DNA from: Spirochaetales bacterium
GTDB lineage: Bacteria; Spirochaetota; Spirochaetia; SZUA-6; DRHE01
Direction: 5' to 3'
Assembly (NCBI GenBank): GCA_016935715.1
Contig: JAFGQJ010000043.1
Span: 1-5,700, forward strand
Length of the DNA: 5,700 nt
The position numbers and the translations under genes are program-made. Of the stretch, positions 1 to 5,700 are shown piece by piece. The notes under the pieces are model-generated. The model ran no database searches, was not told the DNA's origin, and was given only the letters and a program-made list of their open reading frames with translations. Position 1 is the first letter of the stretch. Every line of letters begins with the position of its first letter.

Positions 1-441
1 CTGCTGATCGCCAATGTCGTGGCCCGGGAGTTTTTCAAGAGCATCTACTTCGTGGAGGAGGTATCCGAGTTCCTGGTCATCTTCACCACCTTCGTCGGCG
101 TGAGCTACGCGGTCAGAAAGGCCCGGCACATCCGCATGGGAGCCTTCTTCGACCTGATGGGCCCTCGCCTGGAGAAGATCTTCATCTTCGCCATTTCAGC
201 GGTGAGCGCGGTGGTGATGTTTCTCATGGCCCGTTACTCCCTGGCCTACCTGCTGGAGAGCAAATCCCTAGGTCAGTCCACCGAAGCCCTGCGGCTGCCC
301 TACTGGACCTTCCTGGTCATCGTTCCGATCGGCTTTTTCATGGCCGGCATCCAGTACGTGCGCACGATCATCCGCAACATCGTACGAAAGGAAGTCTGGA
401 TGTCTCCGGAGCAGCAGAGCGAGTACGAGGAAGAGGGATAA
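1..441 (+). CDS. dctQ: TRAP transporter small membrane subunit (DctQ family), 5' truncated by window edge
   Basis: This is the small integral membrane subunit of a tripartite ATP-independent periplasmic (TRAP) transporter. The family works with a large permease and a periplasmic solute-binding protein to import organic solutes, driven by an ion gradient. The reading frame is open from base 1 and ends at TAA 439-441, giving 146 visible residues. Family members are usually about 160-180 residues, so the start codon and most of the first membrane helix lie upstream. The GTG at 19 is in frame but is probably internal, because residues before it (LLIANVVAREFF) read as the end of the first helix. 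The middle shows the typical pattern EEVSEFLVIF followed by a hydrophobic helix and KARHIRM. Two more helices follow (roughly residues 59-83 and 101-124 of the visible part), then a charged acidic tail. The next gene, 12 bases downstream, is the matching large permease. The substrate cannot be read from this subunit; the downstream eut-like genes suggest ectoine-type solutes (UehB/TeaB role). Confidence 0.9.
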   Translation: MLIANVVAREFFKSIYFVEEVSEFLVIFTTFVGVSYAVRKARHIRMGAFFDLMGPRLEKIFIFAISAVSAVVMFLMARYSLAYLLESKSLGQSTEALRLPYWTFLVIVPIGFFMAGIQYVRTIIRNIVRKEVWMSPEQQSEYEEEG

Positions 442-446
442 GGAGG
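440..446 (+). promoter_or_regulatory. Shine-Dalgarno site for the TRAP large permease
   Basis: The sequence AAGGAGG ends seven bases before the ATG at 454. It overlaps the last two bases of the TAA stop of the small subunit gene. This supports the ATG start and suggests that translation of the two membrane subunits is coupled. Confidence 0.8.
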
Positions 447-453
447 AGAGATT

Positions 454-1734
454 ATGACATTTATGTGGATCAGCATGGTCGCCATGCTGCTTCTGGGATT
501 CCCCTTCATGGTCACGATCCTGGGTCCCCTGATCGCGCATATCTCGGTACATATGCCCACCTTGAAGATGACGGTACTGGTGCAGCAGGTTCTGACCGGT
601 CTCACTCCGCCGTCTCTGGTCTGCGTTCCCATGTTCATCCTGGCGGCCAGCATCATCACATCCGGCAAAGCGGCCCGCAGATTGATCAACATGGTGAGGT
701 CCTTCGTGGGCCACATTCCCGGCGGGCTGCCGATCACCACCAATGCCAGCTGCACCCTGTTCGGGGCGGTCTCCGGCTCCACCCAGGCCACCGTGGCCGC
801 CATCGGCGGGACCATGCGTCCCATGCTCCTGGAAGCCGGCTACAAGAGCTCCTTCACCCTGGGGCTGATCATCAACTCGAGCGATATCGCTTTCCTGATA
901 CCGCCGAGCATCGGCTTCATCGTCTACGGGGTGGCCACCAACACCTCGATCGGAAAGCTCTTTCTGGCAGGGATCGGCCCGGGCCTGCTCGTGTTCTTCA
1001 TGTTCTCGGTCTACTGCTATTTCTACTCCAAGATCAAGAAGGTGGGCCTGGCGCCCAAAGCGAGCTGGAAGGAGAGATTCGTCGCGGTCAAGGAGGGGAT
1101 CCTGGTCCTGGGCTTCCCCTTGGTTATCGTGGGGGGGATCTACACGGGGATCTTCAGCCCCACCGAAGCGGCGGCCGCCTCTGTTGCCTACGCTCTTCTC
1201 CTGGAAGGACTGGTGTACCGCAGCCTGACCTGGAACAAGATTTTCAAGTCCTTCCTGGACACGGGTGTCATAACCGGAGTGGTCTTTGTCCTGGTGGGAG
1301 CGGGCCAGGCCTTCTCCTGGCTGATCAGCTTCCTGCGCATCCCCCAGGCTTTCATGCCCCTGCTGTTCGGCACAGATCCCTCGCAACTGAAGGTGGTCCT
1401 GATCGTCGTGATTTCCTACTTCATAGCCTGCATGTTCGTGGATCCCATCGTCGCCATCTACATCCTCAGCCCGATCTTCGGGCCGTACGTGGTGGCCACG
1501 GGGATCAACTCGGTGTTCCTCGGCGTGCTGGTCACGCTGCAGGCGGCCATCGGCTCGGCCACGCCGCCTTTCGGCTGCGACATCTTCACCGCCCAGCTGA
1601 TCTTCCGCAGGCCTTATCTGGAGGTGATCCGGCACACGCCGCCGTTCATATTCATCCTGATCCTGGCGACGATCCTGCTGATCGTGTTCCCGGACATCGC
1701 CATGTTCCTGCCGAACACGATGCTGGCGCGCTAG
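454..1734 (+). CDS. dctM: TRAP transporter large permease (DctM family)
   Basis: This is the large permease of the TRAP system, the multi-helix subunit that forms the transport path in the inner membrane. The protein is 426 residues, the usual length for the family, and is almost wholly hydrophobic, consistent with about a dozen membrane segments. Family signatures are visible in order: a glycine/serine-rich hairpin GAVSGSTQATVAAIG (104-118), IPPSIGFIVYG (149-159) followed by TSIGKLFLAG (164-173), GIFSPTEAAA (232-241), and a second hairpin IGSATPPFG (366-374). The ATG is backed by a strong Shine-Dalgarno site and follows the small subunit by 12 bases. The substrate is not determined by these motifs. 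Linkage to eutD-, eutB- and eutC-like genes suggests a UehC/TeaC-type role in ectoine or hydroxyectoine uptake, which is an inference from context only. The periplasmic binding protein is not in the window and is presumably encoded upstream. Confidence 0.95.
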   Translation: MTFMWISMVAMLLLGFPFMVTILGPLIAHISVHMPTLKMTVLVQQVLTGLTPPSLVCVPMFILAASIITSGKAARRLINMVRSFVGHIPGGLPITTNASCTLFGAVSGSTQATVAAIGGTMRPMLLEAGYKSSFTLGLIINSSDIAFLIPPSIGFIVYGVATNTSIGKLFLAGIGPGLLVFFMFSVYCYFYSKIKKVGLAPKASWKERFVAVKEGILVLGFPLVIVGGIYTGIFSPTEAAAASVAYALLLEGLVYRSLTWNKIFKSFLDTGVITGVVFVLVGAGQAFSWLISFLRIPQAFMPLLFGTDPSQLKVVLIVVISYFIACMFVDPIVAIYILSPIFGPYVVATGINSVFLGVLVTLQAAIGSATPPFGCDIFTAQLIFRRPYLEVIRHTPPFIFILILATILLIVFPDIAMFLPNTMLAR

Positions 1735-1753
1735 GGCGACGGAGGTAGAGGAA

Positions 1754-2749
1754 ATGAAATTCTCATCCGAGGTGGAGAAGCTCCTGCTGGAGGTGCCCAA
1801 GCCGGGCAACTGGGTGCCGGACGAGTACGATGTCGGCTTGCGGGACATCATGGTCGACTGGAGGGAGGCCGAGCGGGTGGATGCGGGGATCATCGGCATC
1901 CCCTTCGACACCGCGGTGATGGGGCGCAGGGGCTGCCGCTTCGGTCCGGAGGGTGTGCGCAGCTCCCTGGTCTTCTCCAATGTCTACGAACCGGGAATCG
2001 ATATGGATCTGTCCACGGGCTTCAGCGTGACCGATTTCGGCAACATCGACGTGCTCCAGACCGATGTGCTGGGTACCCACGAGCGGGTGGAGAAGGTGCT
2101 CACCGAGATCTTCCGGACCGGAACCACCCTGGTGGCCATCGGGGGCGATCATTCCCTGGCCTATCCGGATGCCAAGGCCCTGATCAACGCGGTGAAGGGG
2201 CGTATCGGGGTGATCATGATCGACGGGCACCTGGACGTGCGCATATCCCACCACGGGGAGGTGTCCAGCGGAACCCCGTTCCGGCGACTGGTGGAGGAAC
2301 CCGAGCGTGCTGTCCTGCCGAAGAACCTGGTCGAGCTGGGCATCAACGGCTGGCTCAACTCCCGCTTCTACATGGATTGGTGCAGGCAGAAGGGAATCAC
2401 CGTGATTCCGGCCAGGCAGGTACACAAGCAGGGGATCGAGGAGGTGGTGAATCAGGCCCTGGAGCTGGCTTCCGACGGCACCGAGGCCATCTTCTTGAGC
2501 ATCGACATCGACGGCCTGGACCTGGGTGTGGCCCCCGGGACCTGTGCGCCCAACCCGGGAGGATTGAGCTCCTACCAGGCGCTGGAGGCCGTATGGATGA
2601 TCGCCCAGCATCCGTTGACCCGGGGATTCGACCTCGTCGAAGTCGCCCCCTCCCTCGACGTGGCCAACCTGACCTCGATCATGGCCGCAGCCATGGTGAT
2701 GCATTTTTTAGGGGGCACGAAGAAACGACTGGATAACAAAAAAACATAG
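1754..2749 (+). CDS. Ureohydrolase (arginase/agmatinase/formimidoylglutamase superfamily), substrate uncertain, HutG-like motifs
   Basis: The 331-residue protein belongs to the binuclear-manganese ureohydrolases, which hydrolyse guanidino or formimidoyl groups in the cytoplasm. All six expected metal ligands are visible: His133 in GGDHS (130-134), Asp157, His159 and Asp161 in DGHLD (157-161), and Asp251 and Asp253 in SIDID (249-253). A late motif VEVAPSLD (295-302) is agmatinase-like. Several positions depart from agmatinase and arginase. The usual DAHxD alanine is Gly158. The HGTxF loop is SGTPF (172-176), so the His equivalent to the proton-shuttle His of arginase is Ser172. The substrate loop reads APGTCAP (260-266) where agmatinase has APGTGTP. 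SGTPF, the Arg at 163 and the Ala at 265 resemble formimidoylglutamase (HutG). The ATG start has GGAGG at 1741-1745, eight bases upstream. The gene sits 19 bases after the TRAP permease and 12 before the eutD-like gene, so its substrate is probably the imported solute or a breakdown product. Agmatinase or guanidinobutyrase activity is possible but less favoured. Confidence 0.9.
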   Translation: MKFSSEVEKLLLEVPKPGNWVPDEYDVGLRDIMVDWREAERVDAGIIGIPFDTAVMGRRGCRFGPEGVRSSLVFSNVYEPGIDMDLSTGFSVTDFGNIDVLQTDVLGTHERVEKVLTEIFRTGTTLVAIGGDHSLAYPDAKALINAVKGRIGVIMIDGHLDVRISHHGEVSSGTPFRRLVEEPERAVLPKNLVELGINGWLNSRFYMDWCRQKGITVIPARQVHKQGIEEVVNQALELASDGTEAIFLSIDIDGLDLGVAPGTCAPNPGGLSSYQALEAVWMIAQHPLTRGFDLVEVAPSLDVANLTSIMAAAMVMHFLGGTKKRLDNKKT

Positions 2750-2753
2750 GAGG
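2748..2753 (+). promoter_or_regulatory. Shine-Dalgarno site for eutD overlapping the upstream stop codon
   Basis: A perfect AGGAGG lies eight bases before the ATG at 2762. It shares its first two bases with the TAG stop (2747-2749) of the ureohydrolase gene. It fixes the eutD start and implies that ribosomes finishing the upstream gene can reinitiate here. Confidence 0.85.
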
Positions 2754-2761
2754 ATATTGTC

Positions 2762-3931
2762 ATGCTCGTTTTCCCGGAGAAGGAATACAAACAGAGAATC
2801 CAGAAGACAAAGGAGCGGATGAAGGGCGAGGGCATCGATGTTCTGTTCGTCTCTCAGCCGGCCAACATGAACTACCTAACCGGCTACGACGGCTGGTCCT
2901 TCTACGTGCACCAGGGAGTCATCGTCTCCCTGGATCAGGCGGAGCCCATGTGGGTCGGCCGGGGCATGGACGGCAACGGTGCCAAGCTGACCACGTTCTT
3001 GAGCCATGAGAACATCCGCTCCTACGCCGATGACTACGTGCAGTCCAAGGTCAAGCACCCGATGATGTTCGTGGCGGACATCATCAAGGAGAAGGGCTGG
3101 GGCGGCAAATCGATCGGCGTGGAGATGGACCAGTTCTACTTCACCCACAGGAACTACGTGGAGCTGGAGAAGGCCCTTCCCAACGCGAAATTCAAGGACG
3201 GGAATCTGCTGGTGAACATGGTGAGGCAGGTCAAGAGTGAAGAGGAGATCCGCTTCATGAAGATCGCCGGCCAGATCGCCGTCAAGGTCATGCAGACGGC
3301 CATCGACACGATCGACGTGGGCGTGCGGGAGTGCGACGCCGCCGCAGCCATCGCCGCGGCCGAGTACAGGGGCACCGCCGAGCACGGCGGGGACTATCCG
3401 GCCATCGTGCCCCTGATGATGGCGGGGGAGGGCACCAGCACCCCGCACCTGACCTGGAGCGACAAGAAGTATCAGAAGGATGAACCGATCATCCTCGAGC
3501 TGACAGGGGTATACAAGCACTACCATGCACCCATCGCACGCACCATGTTCCTGGGAACGCCTCCCCCGCTCATAAAGGAGGTGGCCGACGTGGTCATCCA
3601 CGGGCTGGGCGAAACCCTTCAGGTGGTCAAGCCCGGCGTCACCTGCGAGGACGTCGAGGCCAAATGGCGGCAGGCGATCTCCGGCACCAAGGTGGTCAAG
3701 GAATCCCGCATCGGCTACTCGATCGGCTTGAACTATCCCCCCGACTGGGGAGAGCAGACCATGAGCCTTCGCCCGGGGGACAAGACCGTGCTCCAGCCCA
3801 ACATGGCCTTTCACATCATCCTCGGGATCTGGGAGGAGAAGGTCGGCTTCGAGGCCGACGCCACCATCAGGATCACCGAGAAGGGCTACGAGCCGCTGTA
3901 CGAGTTTGCGAACAAGCTGTACGTGAAGTAG
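2762..3931 (+). CDS. eutD: Ectoine hydrolase-like protein (EutD/DoeA; creatinase/M24 fold)
   Basis: EutD/DoeA opens the cyclic amidine ring of ectoine to give N-acetyl-2,4-diaminobutyrate in the cytoplasm. The 389-residue protein has the two-domain creatinase/prolidase layout: an N-terminal domain (about 1-160) and a pita-bread M24 domain (about 165-380). Stretches I recognise as characteristic of EutD/DoeA are PANMNYLTGYDGWSFYV (33-49), GRGMDGNGAK (67-76), HGGDYPAIVPLM (208-219), PHLTW (228-232), and GLNYPPDWGEQTMSLRPGD (322-340). The metal ligands of M24 peptidases are not kept: in ELTGVYKHYHAPIART (246-261) the two Asp positions are Glu246 and Pro257, as expected for a metal-independent creatinase-like hydrolase rather than an aminopeptidase. 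His229 aligns with the conserved His that acts in catalysis in creatinase. The gene is followed by eutB- and eutC-like genes, which strengthens the assignment. Creatinase or a hydrolase for a related cyclic amidine remains possible. The substrate is inferred from motif recall and neighbours, without alignment. Confidence 0.85.
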   Translation: MLVFPEKEYKQRIQKTKERMKGEGIDVLFVSQPANMNYLTGYDGWSFYVHQGVIVSLDQAEPMWVGRGMDGNGAKLTTFLSHENIRSYADDYVQSKVKHPMMFVADIIKEKGWGGKSIGVEMDQFYFTHRNYVELEKALPNAKFKDGNLLVNMVRQVKSEEEIRFMKIAGQIAVKVMQTAIDTIDVGVRECDAAAAIAAAEYRGTAEHGGDYPAIVPLMMAGEGTSTPHLTWSDKKYQKDEPIILELTGVYKHYHAPIARTMFLGTPPPLIKEVADVVIHGLGETLQVVKPGVTCEDVEAKWRQAISGTKVVKESRIGYSIGLNYPPDWGEQTMSLRPGDKTVLQPNMAFHIILGIWEEKVGFEADATIRITEKGYEPLYEFANKLYVK

Positions 3932-3944
3932 CCACGGTTGTCCG

Positions 3945-4952
3945 ATGTCTGCCGTTACGATTCCCCTCTCCGAGATCTACCAGGCCCGGCAGCGGATCTC
4001 GGGGAGGGTCTTGAGAACCCCGCTGGTTGCCTCCGCCGATCTCGGCGGCCGGGCCGCCGGATCCGTGCATCTCAAGCTCGAGAGCCTGCAGAAGACCGGC
4101 TCCTTCAAGGTGCGGGGAGCCTTCAACAAGATCCTCAGCCTGAGCCGGGAGGAGCGCGGGCGGGGGGTGATCACCTTCTCCACGGGCAACCACGGAAAAG
4201 CCGTGGCCTGCGCCGCGGGCGAATCGGGGATACGGGCCGTGGTCTGCGTGTCCGAGCACGTCCCCTCCTACAGGATCGAAGCCATAGCCTCCTACGGCGC
4301 GGAGGTCGTGGTGGAAGGCAGGAGCCAGGACCAAGCCGAACAGCACTACCACCGGCTTCGGAAGGAGCGGGATCTCATCCCGGTCGAGCCCTTCGACGAC
4401 CCCCGGATCATCGCCGGTCAGGCCACGATCGGGCTGGAAATCCTCGAGGATCTGCCCCAGGTGGACACGGTCCTGGTTCCCCTGTCCGGCGGAGGGCTTC
4501 TCTCCGGAATCGCCCTGGCGTTGAAGACGGCCAACCCGGCGGTCCGTGTGATCGCCGTCTCCATCGAGCGCTCACCGGTTATGCAGGAGAGCGTGAAGGC
4601 GGGCAAGGCGGTGGTGATCGAAGAACGGGACACCCTGGCCGACTCCCTGCTCGGCGGGATAGGGATCGACAACCGCTACACCCTGTCCATGGTCGGCGAG
4701 CTGACCGACCAGTTCGTCGCCGTGTCGGAGCAGGAGGTCGCCGCGGGCATGGCCTATGCCCTGGAGAGGCACGGCCTGGTCGTGGAGGGGGCGGGAGCCG
4801 TGGGGATCGGGGCTCTGCTGGCCGGCAAAATCGAAAGCCCCGGCCGCAACACGGCCGTGGTCGTGAGCGGCTCCGGCGTGGACCTGCCGCGATATCTCCA
4901 GGTGGTGGGCGAGCGCATCCGAAGGGGCCGGCAGAGCCGGGAACGGGACTAG
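3945..4952 (+). CDS. eutB: PLP-dependent threonine dehydratase-like enzyme, EutB type (hydroxyectoine utilisation)
   Basis: This is a fold-type II PLP enzyme of the serine/threonine dehydratase family, 335 residues long and without a regulatory ACT domain. Visible motifs are the Schiff-base lysine Lys55 in KTGSFKVRGA (50-59), the substrate loop STGNHG (79-84), the phosphate-binding glycine loop SGGGLLSG (181-188), TLADSLLGGIGIDNRYT (230-246), VEGAGAVG (280-287), and a C-terminal SGSGVD (308-313). The segments GRSQDQA, GLEILEDLPQVDTVLVPLSGGG and LADSLxGGIGxDNRYT resemble EutB proteins of hydroxyectoine operons. EutB is proposed to act with EutA and EutC on 5-hydroxyectoine or its ring-opened form; its exact reaction is not settled to my knowledge. 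The final motif is usually SGxN, and here the Asn position is Val312. The ATG at 3945 follows eutD by 13 bases but has no convincing Shine-Dalgarno site. Alternatives are a plain threonine/serine dehydratase or a beta-hydroxyaspartate dehydratase (BhcB-like); the eutD neighbour favours EutB. Confidence 0.82.
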   Translation: MSAVTIPLSEIYQARQRISGRVLRTPLVASADLGGRAAGSVHLKLESLQKTGSFKVRGAFNKILSLSREERGRGVITFSTGNHGKAVACAAGESGIRAVVCVSEHVPSYRIEAIASYGAEVVVEGRSQDQAEQHYHRLRKERDLIPVEPFDDPRIIAGQATIGLEILEDLPQVDTVLVPLSGGGLLSGIALALKTANPAVRVIAVSIERSPVMQESVKAGKAVVIEERDTLADSLLGGIGIDNRYTLSMVGELTDQFVAVSEQEVAAGMAYALERHGLVVEGAGAVGIGALLAGKIESPGRNTAVVVSGSGVDLPRYLQVVGERIRRGRQSRERD

Positions 4953-4958
4953 AGAAAT

Positions 4959-4965
4959 GAGGTGA
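4959..4965 (+). promoter_or_regulatory. Shine-Dalgarno site that decides the GTG start of eutC
   Basis: GAGGTGA lies just before the GTG at 4970, with seven bases between GAGG and the start. The nearby ATG at 4957 runs into a TGA after one further codon and the GTG at 4962 is in a different frame, so GTG 4970 is the supported start. Confidence 0.7.
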
Positions 4966-4969
4966 CGCA

Positions 4970-5700
4970 GTGGAAATCCTCGTGTTGACGGAGCAGGACC
5001 TTCGTTCCTGCGTATCCCTGACTAGCGACGCTCTCGATGCGGTCGGGCAGGCCTTCGTCCAGCTCTCCCGGGGCCGGGCCACGGTTCCGCCGATCATGAT
5101 GCTGCCGGTTGCCCAGCGCAGCGGCGAGGTGGACGTCAAGTCCGCCTACATCGAGGGTATGGACAGCCTGGCGGTCAAGATAGCCTCGGGATTTTTCGAG
5201 AATTTCAAGGCGGGATTGCCGAGCTCCAGCGGCCTGATGGTGCTGGTGAGCACGGAAACCGGTTTCCCCCTGGCGGTTCTGCTGGACAACGGCTACCTCA
5301 CCCAGGTTAGAACCGGCGCCGCCGGGGCGATCGCCTCCAGGCATCTGGCCCCCGAAAGCGTGGAGACCGCCGGGGTGATCGGGGCCGGCACTCAGGCCCG
5401 CTACCAGATGCGGGGGCTGAAGCTGGTGCGGGATTTCAAGCGCCTGCTGATCTACAGCCTCTACGAAGAGGAGACGGACATCTACGTCCGGGAGATGGCG
5501 GAGGAGCTGGGAGTGGAGATCCGCAGGGCCGCCTCGGTGGAGGAGGTGGTCCGGGGCGCTTCGGTCGTGGTGACCACCACCCCGTCGCGGGAGCCCTATC
5601 TGGCGGCGGAGTGGCTGCATCCGGGGCTGCACATCACGGCCATGGGAACGGACACCGAGGAGAAGCAGGAGCTGGATCCGGAAGTCCTTGTCAAGGCGGA
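4970..5700 (+). CDS. eutC: Ornithine cyclodeaminase / mu-crystallin family protein, EutC type, 3' truncated by window edge
   Basis: The frame from GTG 4970 stays open to the end of the window, giving 243 residues; family members are about 320-340, so roughly 80-100 residues lie beyond base 5700. The family binds NAD(P) and acts on amino or imino acids (ornithine cyclodeaminase, ketimine reductase, alanine dehydrogenase). The N-terminal part carries EVDVKSAY (53-60), VKIASGFF (69-76) with Lys70 at the usual substrate position, and NGYLTQVRTGAAGA (107-120) with Arg114. The Rossmann motif VIGAGTQA is at 136-143, and VVVTTTP is at 199-205. EWLHPGLHITAMGTD (214-228) ends in Asp228, matching the catalytic Asp region of ornithine cyclodeaminase. 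The LLDNGYLT and HITAMGTD stretches resemble EutC of ectoine/hydroxyectoine clusters. It follows eutB by 17 bases, the order eutB-eutC being typical of these clusters. An iminosuccinate-reductase-like (BhcD) or ordinary ornithine cyclodeaminase role is a weaker alternative. Confidence 0.85.
   Translation, partial: MEILVLTEQDLRSCVSLTSDALDAVGQAFVQLSRGRATVPPIMMLPVAQRSGEVDVKSAYIEGMDSLAVKIASGFFENFKAGLPSSSGLMVLVSTETGFPLAVLLDNGYLTQVRTGAAGAIASRHLAPESVETAGVIGAGTQARYQMRGLKLVRDFKRLLIYSLYEEETDIYVREMAEELGVEIRRAASVEEVVRGASVVVTTTPSREPYLAAEWLHPGLHITAMGTDTEEKQELDPEVLVKA

Noticed and set aside
19..441. GTG at 19 as the true start of the small TRAP subunit
   Set aside because: The frame is open to base 1 and the upstream residues read as part of the first membrane helix. 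Starting at 19 would remove a family-conserved segment and there is no Shine-Dalgarno site before it.
465..1748. A 427-codon open frame on the plus strand in another frame over dctM
   Set aside because: The product is His/Arg/Gly/Pro-rich with no recognisable fold, while the overlapping frame encodes a clear DctM with its family motifs and a good ribosome binding site.
268..1980. A 570-codon open frame on the minus strand
   Set aside because: It lies antisense to the TRAP permease genes and the start of the ureohydrolase gene. Its product is low-complexity, rich in Asp, Gln, His, Arg and Gly, and shows no domain. It is the typical shadow of GC-rich coding sequence on the other strand.
3938..4960. 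A 340-codon plus-strand frame overlapping eutB
   Set aside because: The product is Arg/Gly/Pro-rich without domains, and the frame beginning at 3945 carries all the PLP enzyme motifs. The long open frame comes from high GC content.
4949..5632. A 227-codon minus-strand frame at the right end
   Set aside because: It is antisense to the eutC-like gene, whose plus-strand frame shows the Rossmann and substrate motifs. The minus-strand product is His/Gln/Gly-rich with no domain.
3945..5700. eutB/eutC read as beta-hydroxyaspartate cycle genes (BhcB/BhcD)
   Set aside because: The two families are related and the pair order is similar, but the eutD-like gene directly upstream and the EutB/EutC-like segments favour ectoine-type metabolism. 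No BhcA or BhcC homologue is visible. It is kept only as an alternative.

Overview
The window is a GC-rich (about 60%), densely coding bacterial segment. All six genes lie on the + strand with gaps of only 12 to 19 bases, so it reads as the inside of one operon. No promoter, terminator, RNA gene, repeat or mobile element is visible. Strong AGGAGG-type Shine-Dalgarno sites and a TRAP transporter indicate a bacterium, but the lineage cannot be fixed from the sequence. A high-GC proteobacterium or deltaproteobacterium-like group, or an anaerobic Firmicute or synergistete, would all fit.

Layout: (1) bases 1-441, the 3' part of a TRAP transporter small membrane subunit (DctQ type); (2) 454-1734, the TRAP large permease (DctM type); (3) 1754-2749, a ureohydrolase (arginase/agmatinase/formimidoylglutamase superfamily) with an unusual mix of active-site motifs; (4) 2762-3931, a creatinase-like M24-fold hydrolase that closely resembles ectoine hydrolase EutD/DoeA; (5) 3945-4952, a threonine-dehydratase-like PLP enzyme resembling EutB; (6) 4970-5700, the 5' part of an ornithine-cyclodeaminase-family NAD(P)-binding protein resembling EutC, running off the end of the window.

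Taken together the locus looks like a transport-and-breakdown operon for ectoine, 5-hydroxyectoine or a related cyclic amidine or amino-acid derivative. The TRAP system would import the solute, EutD would open the ring, and EutB/EutC would handle the hydroxylated or amino-acid intermediates. The unexpected member is the ureohydrolase next to eutD. It keeps all six predicted Mn ligands, but carries HutG-like substrate-loop features (SGTPF instead of HGTxF, and APGTCAP). The deacetylase EutE that normally follows eutD is not in the window. The ureohydrolase may therefore mark a variant pathway or a substrate other than ectoine. That is the main point worth following up.
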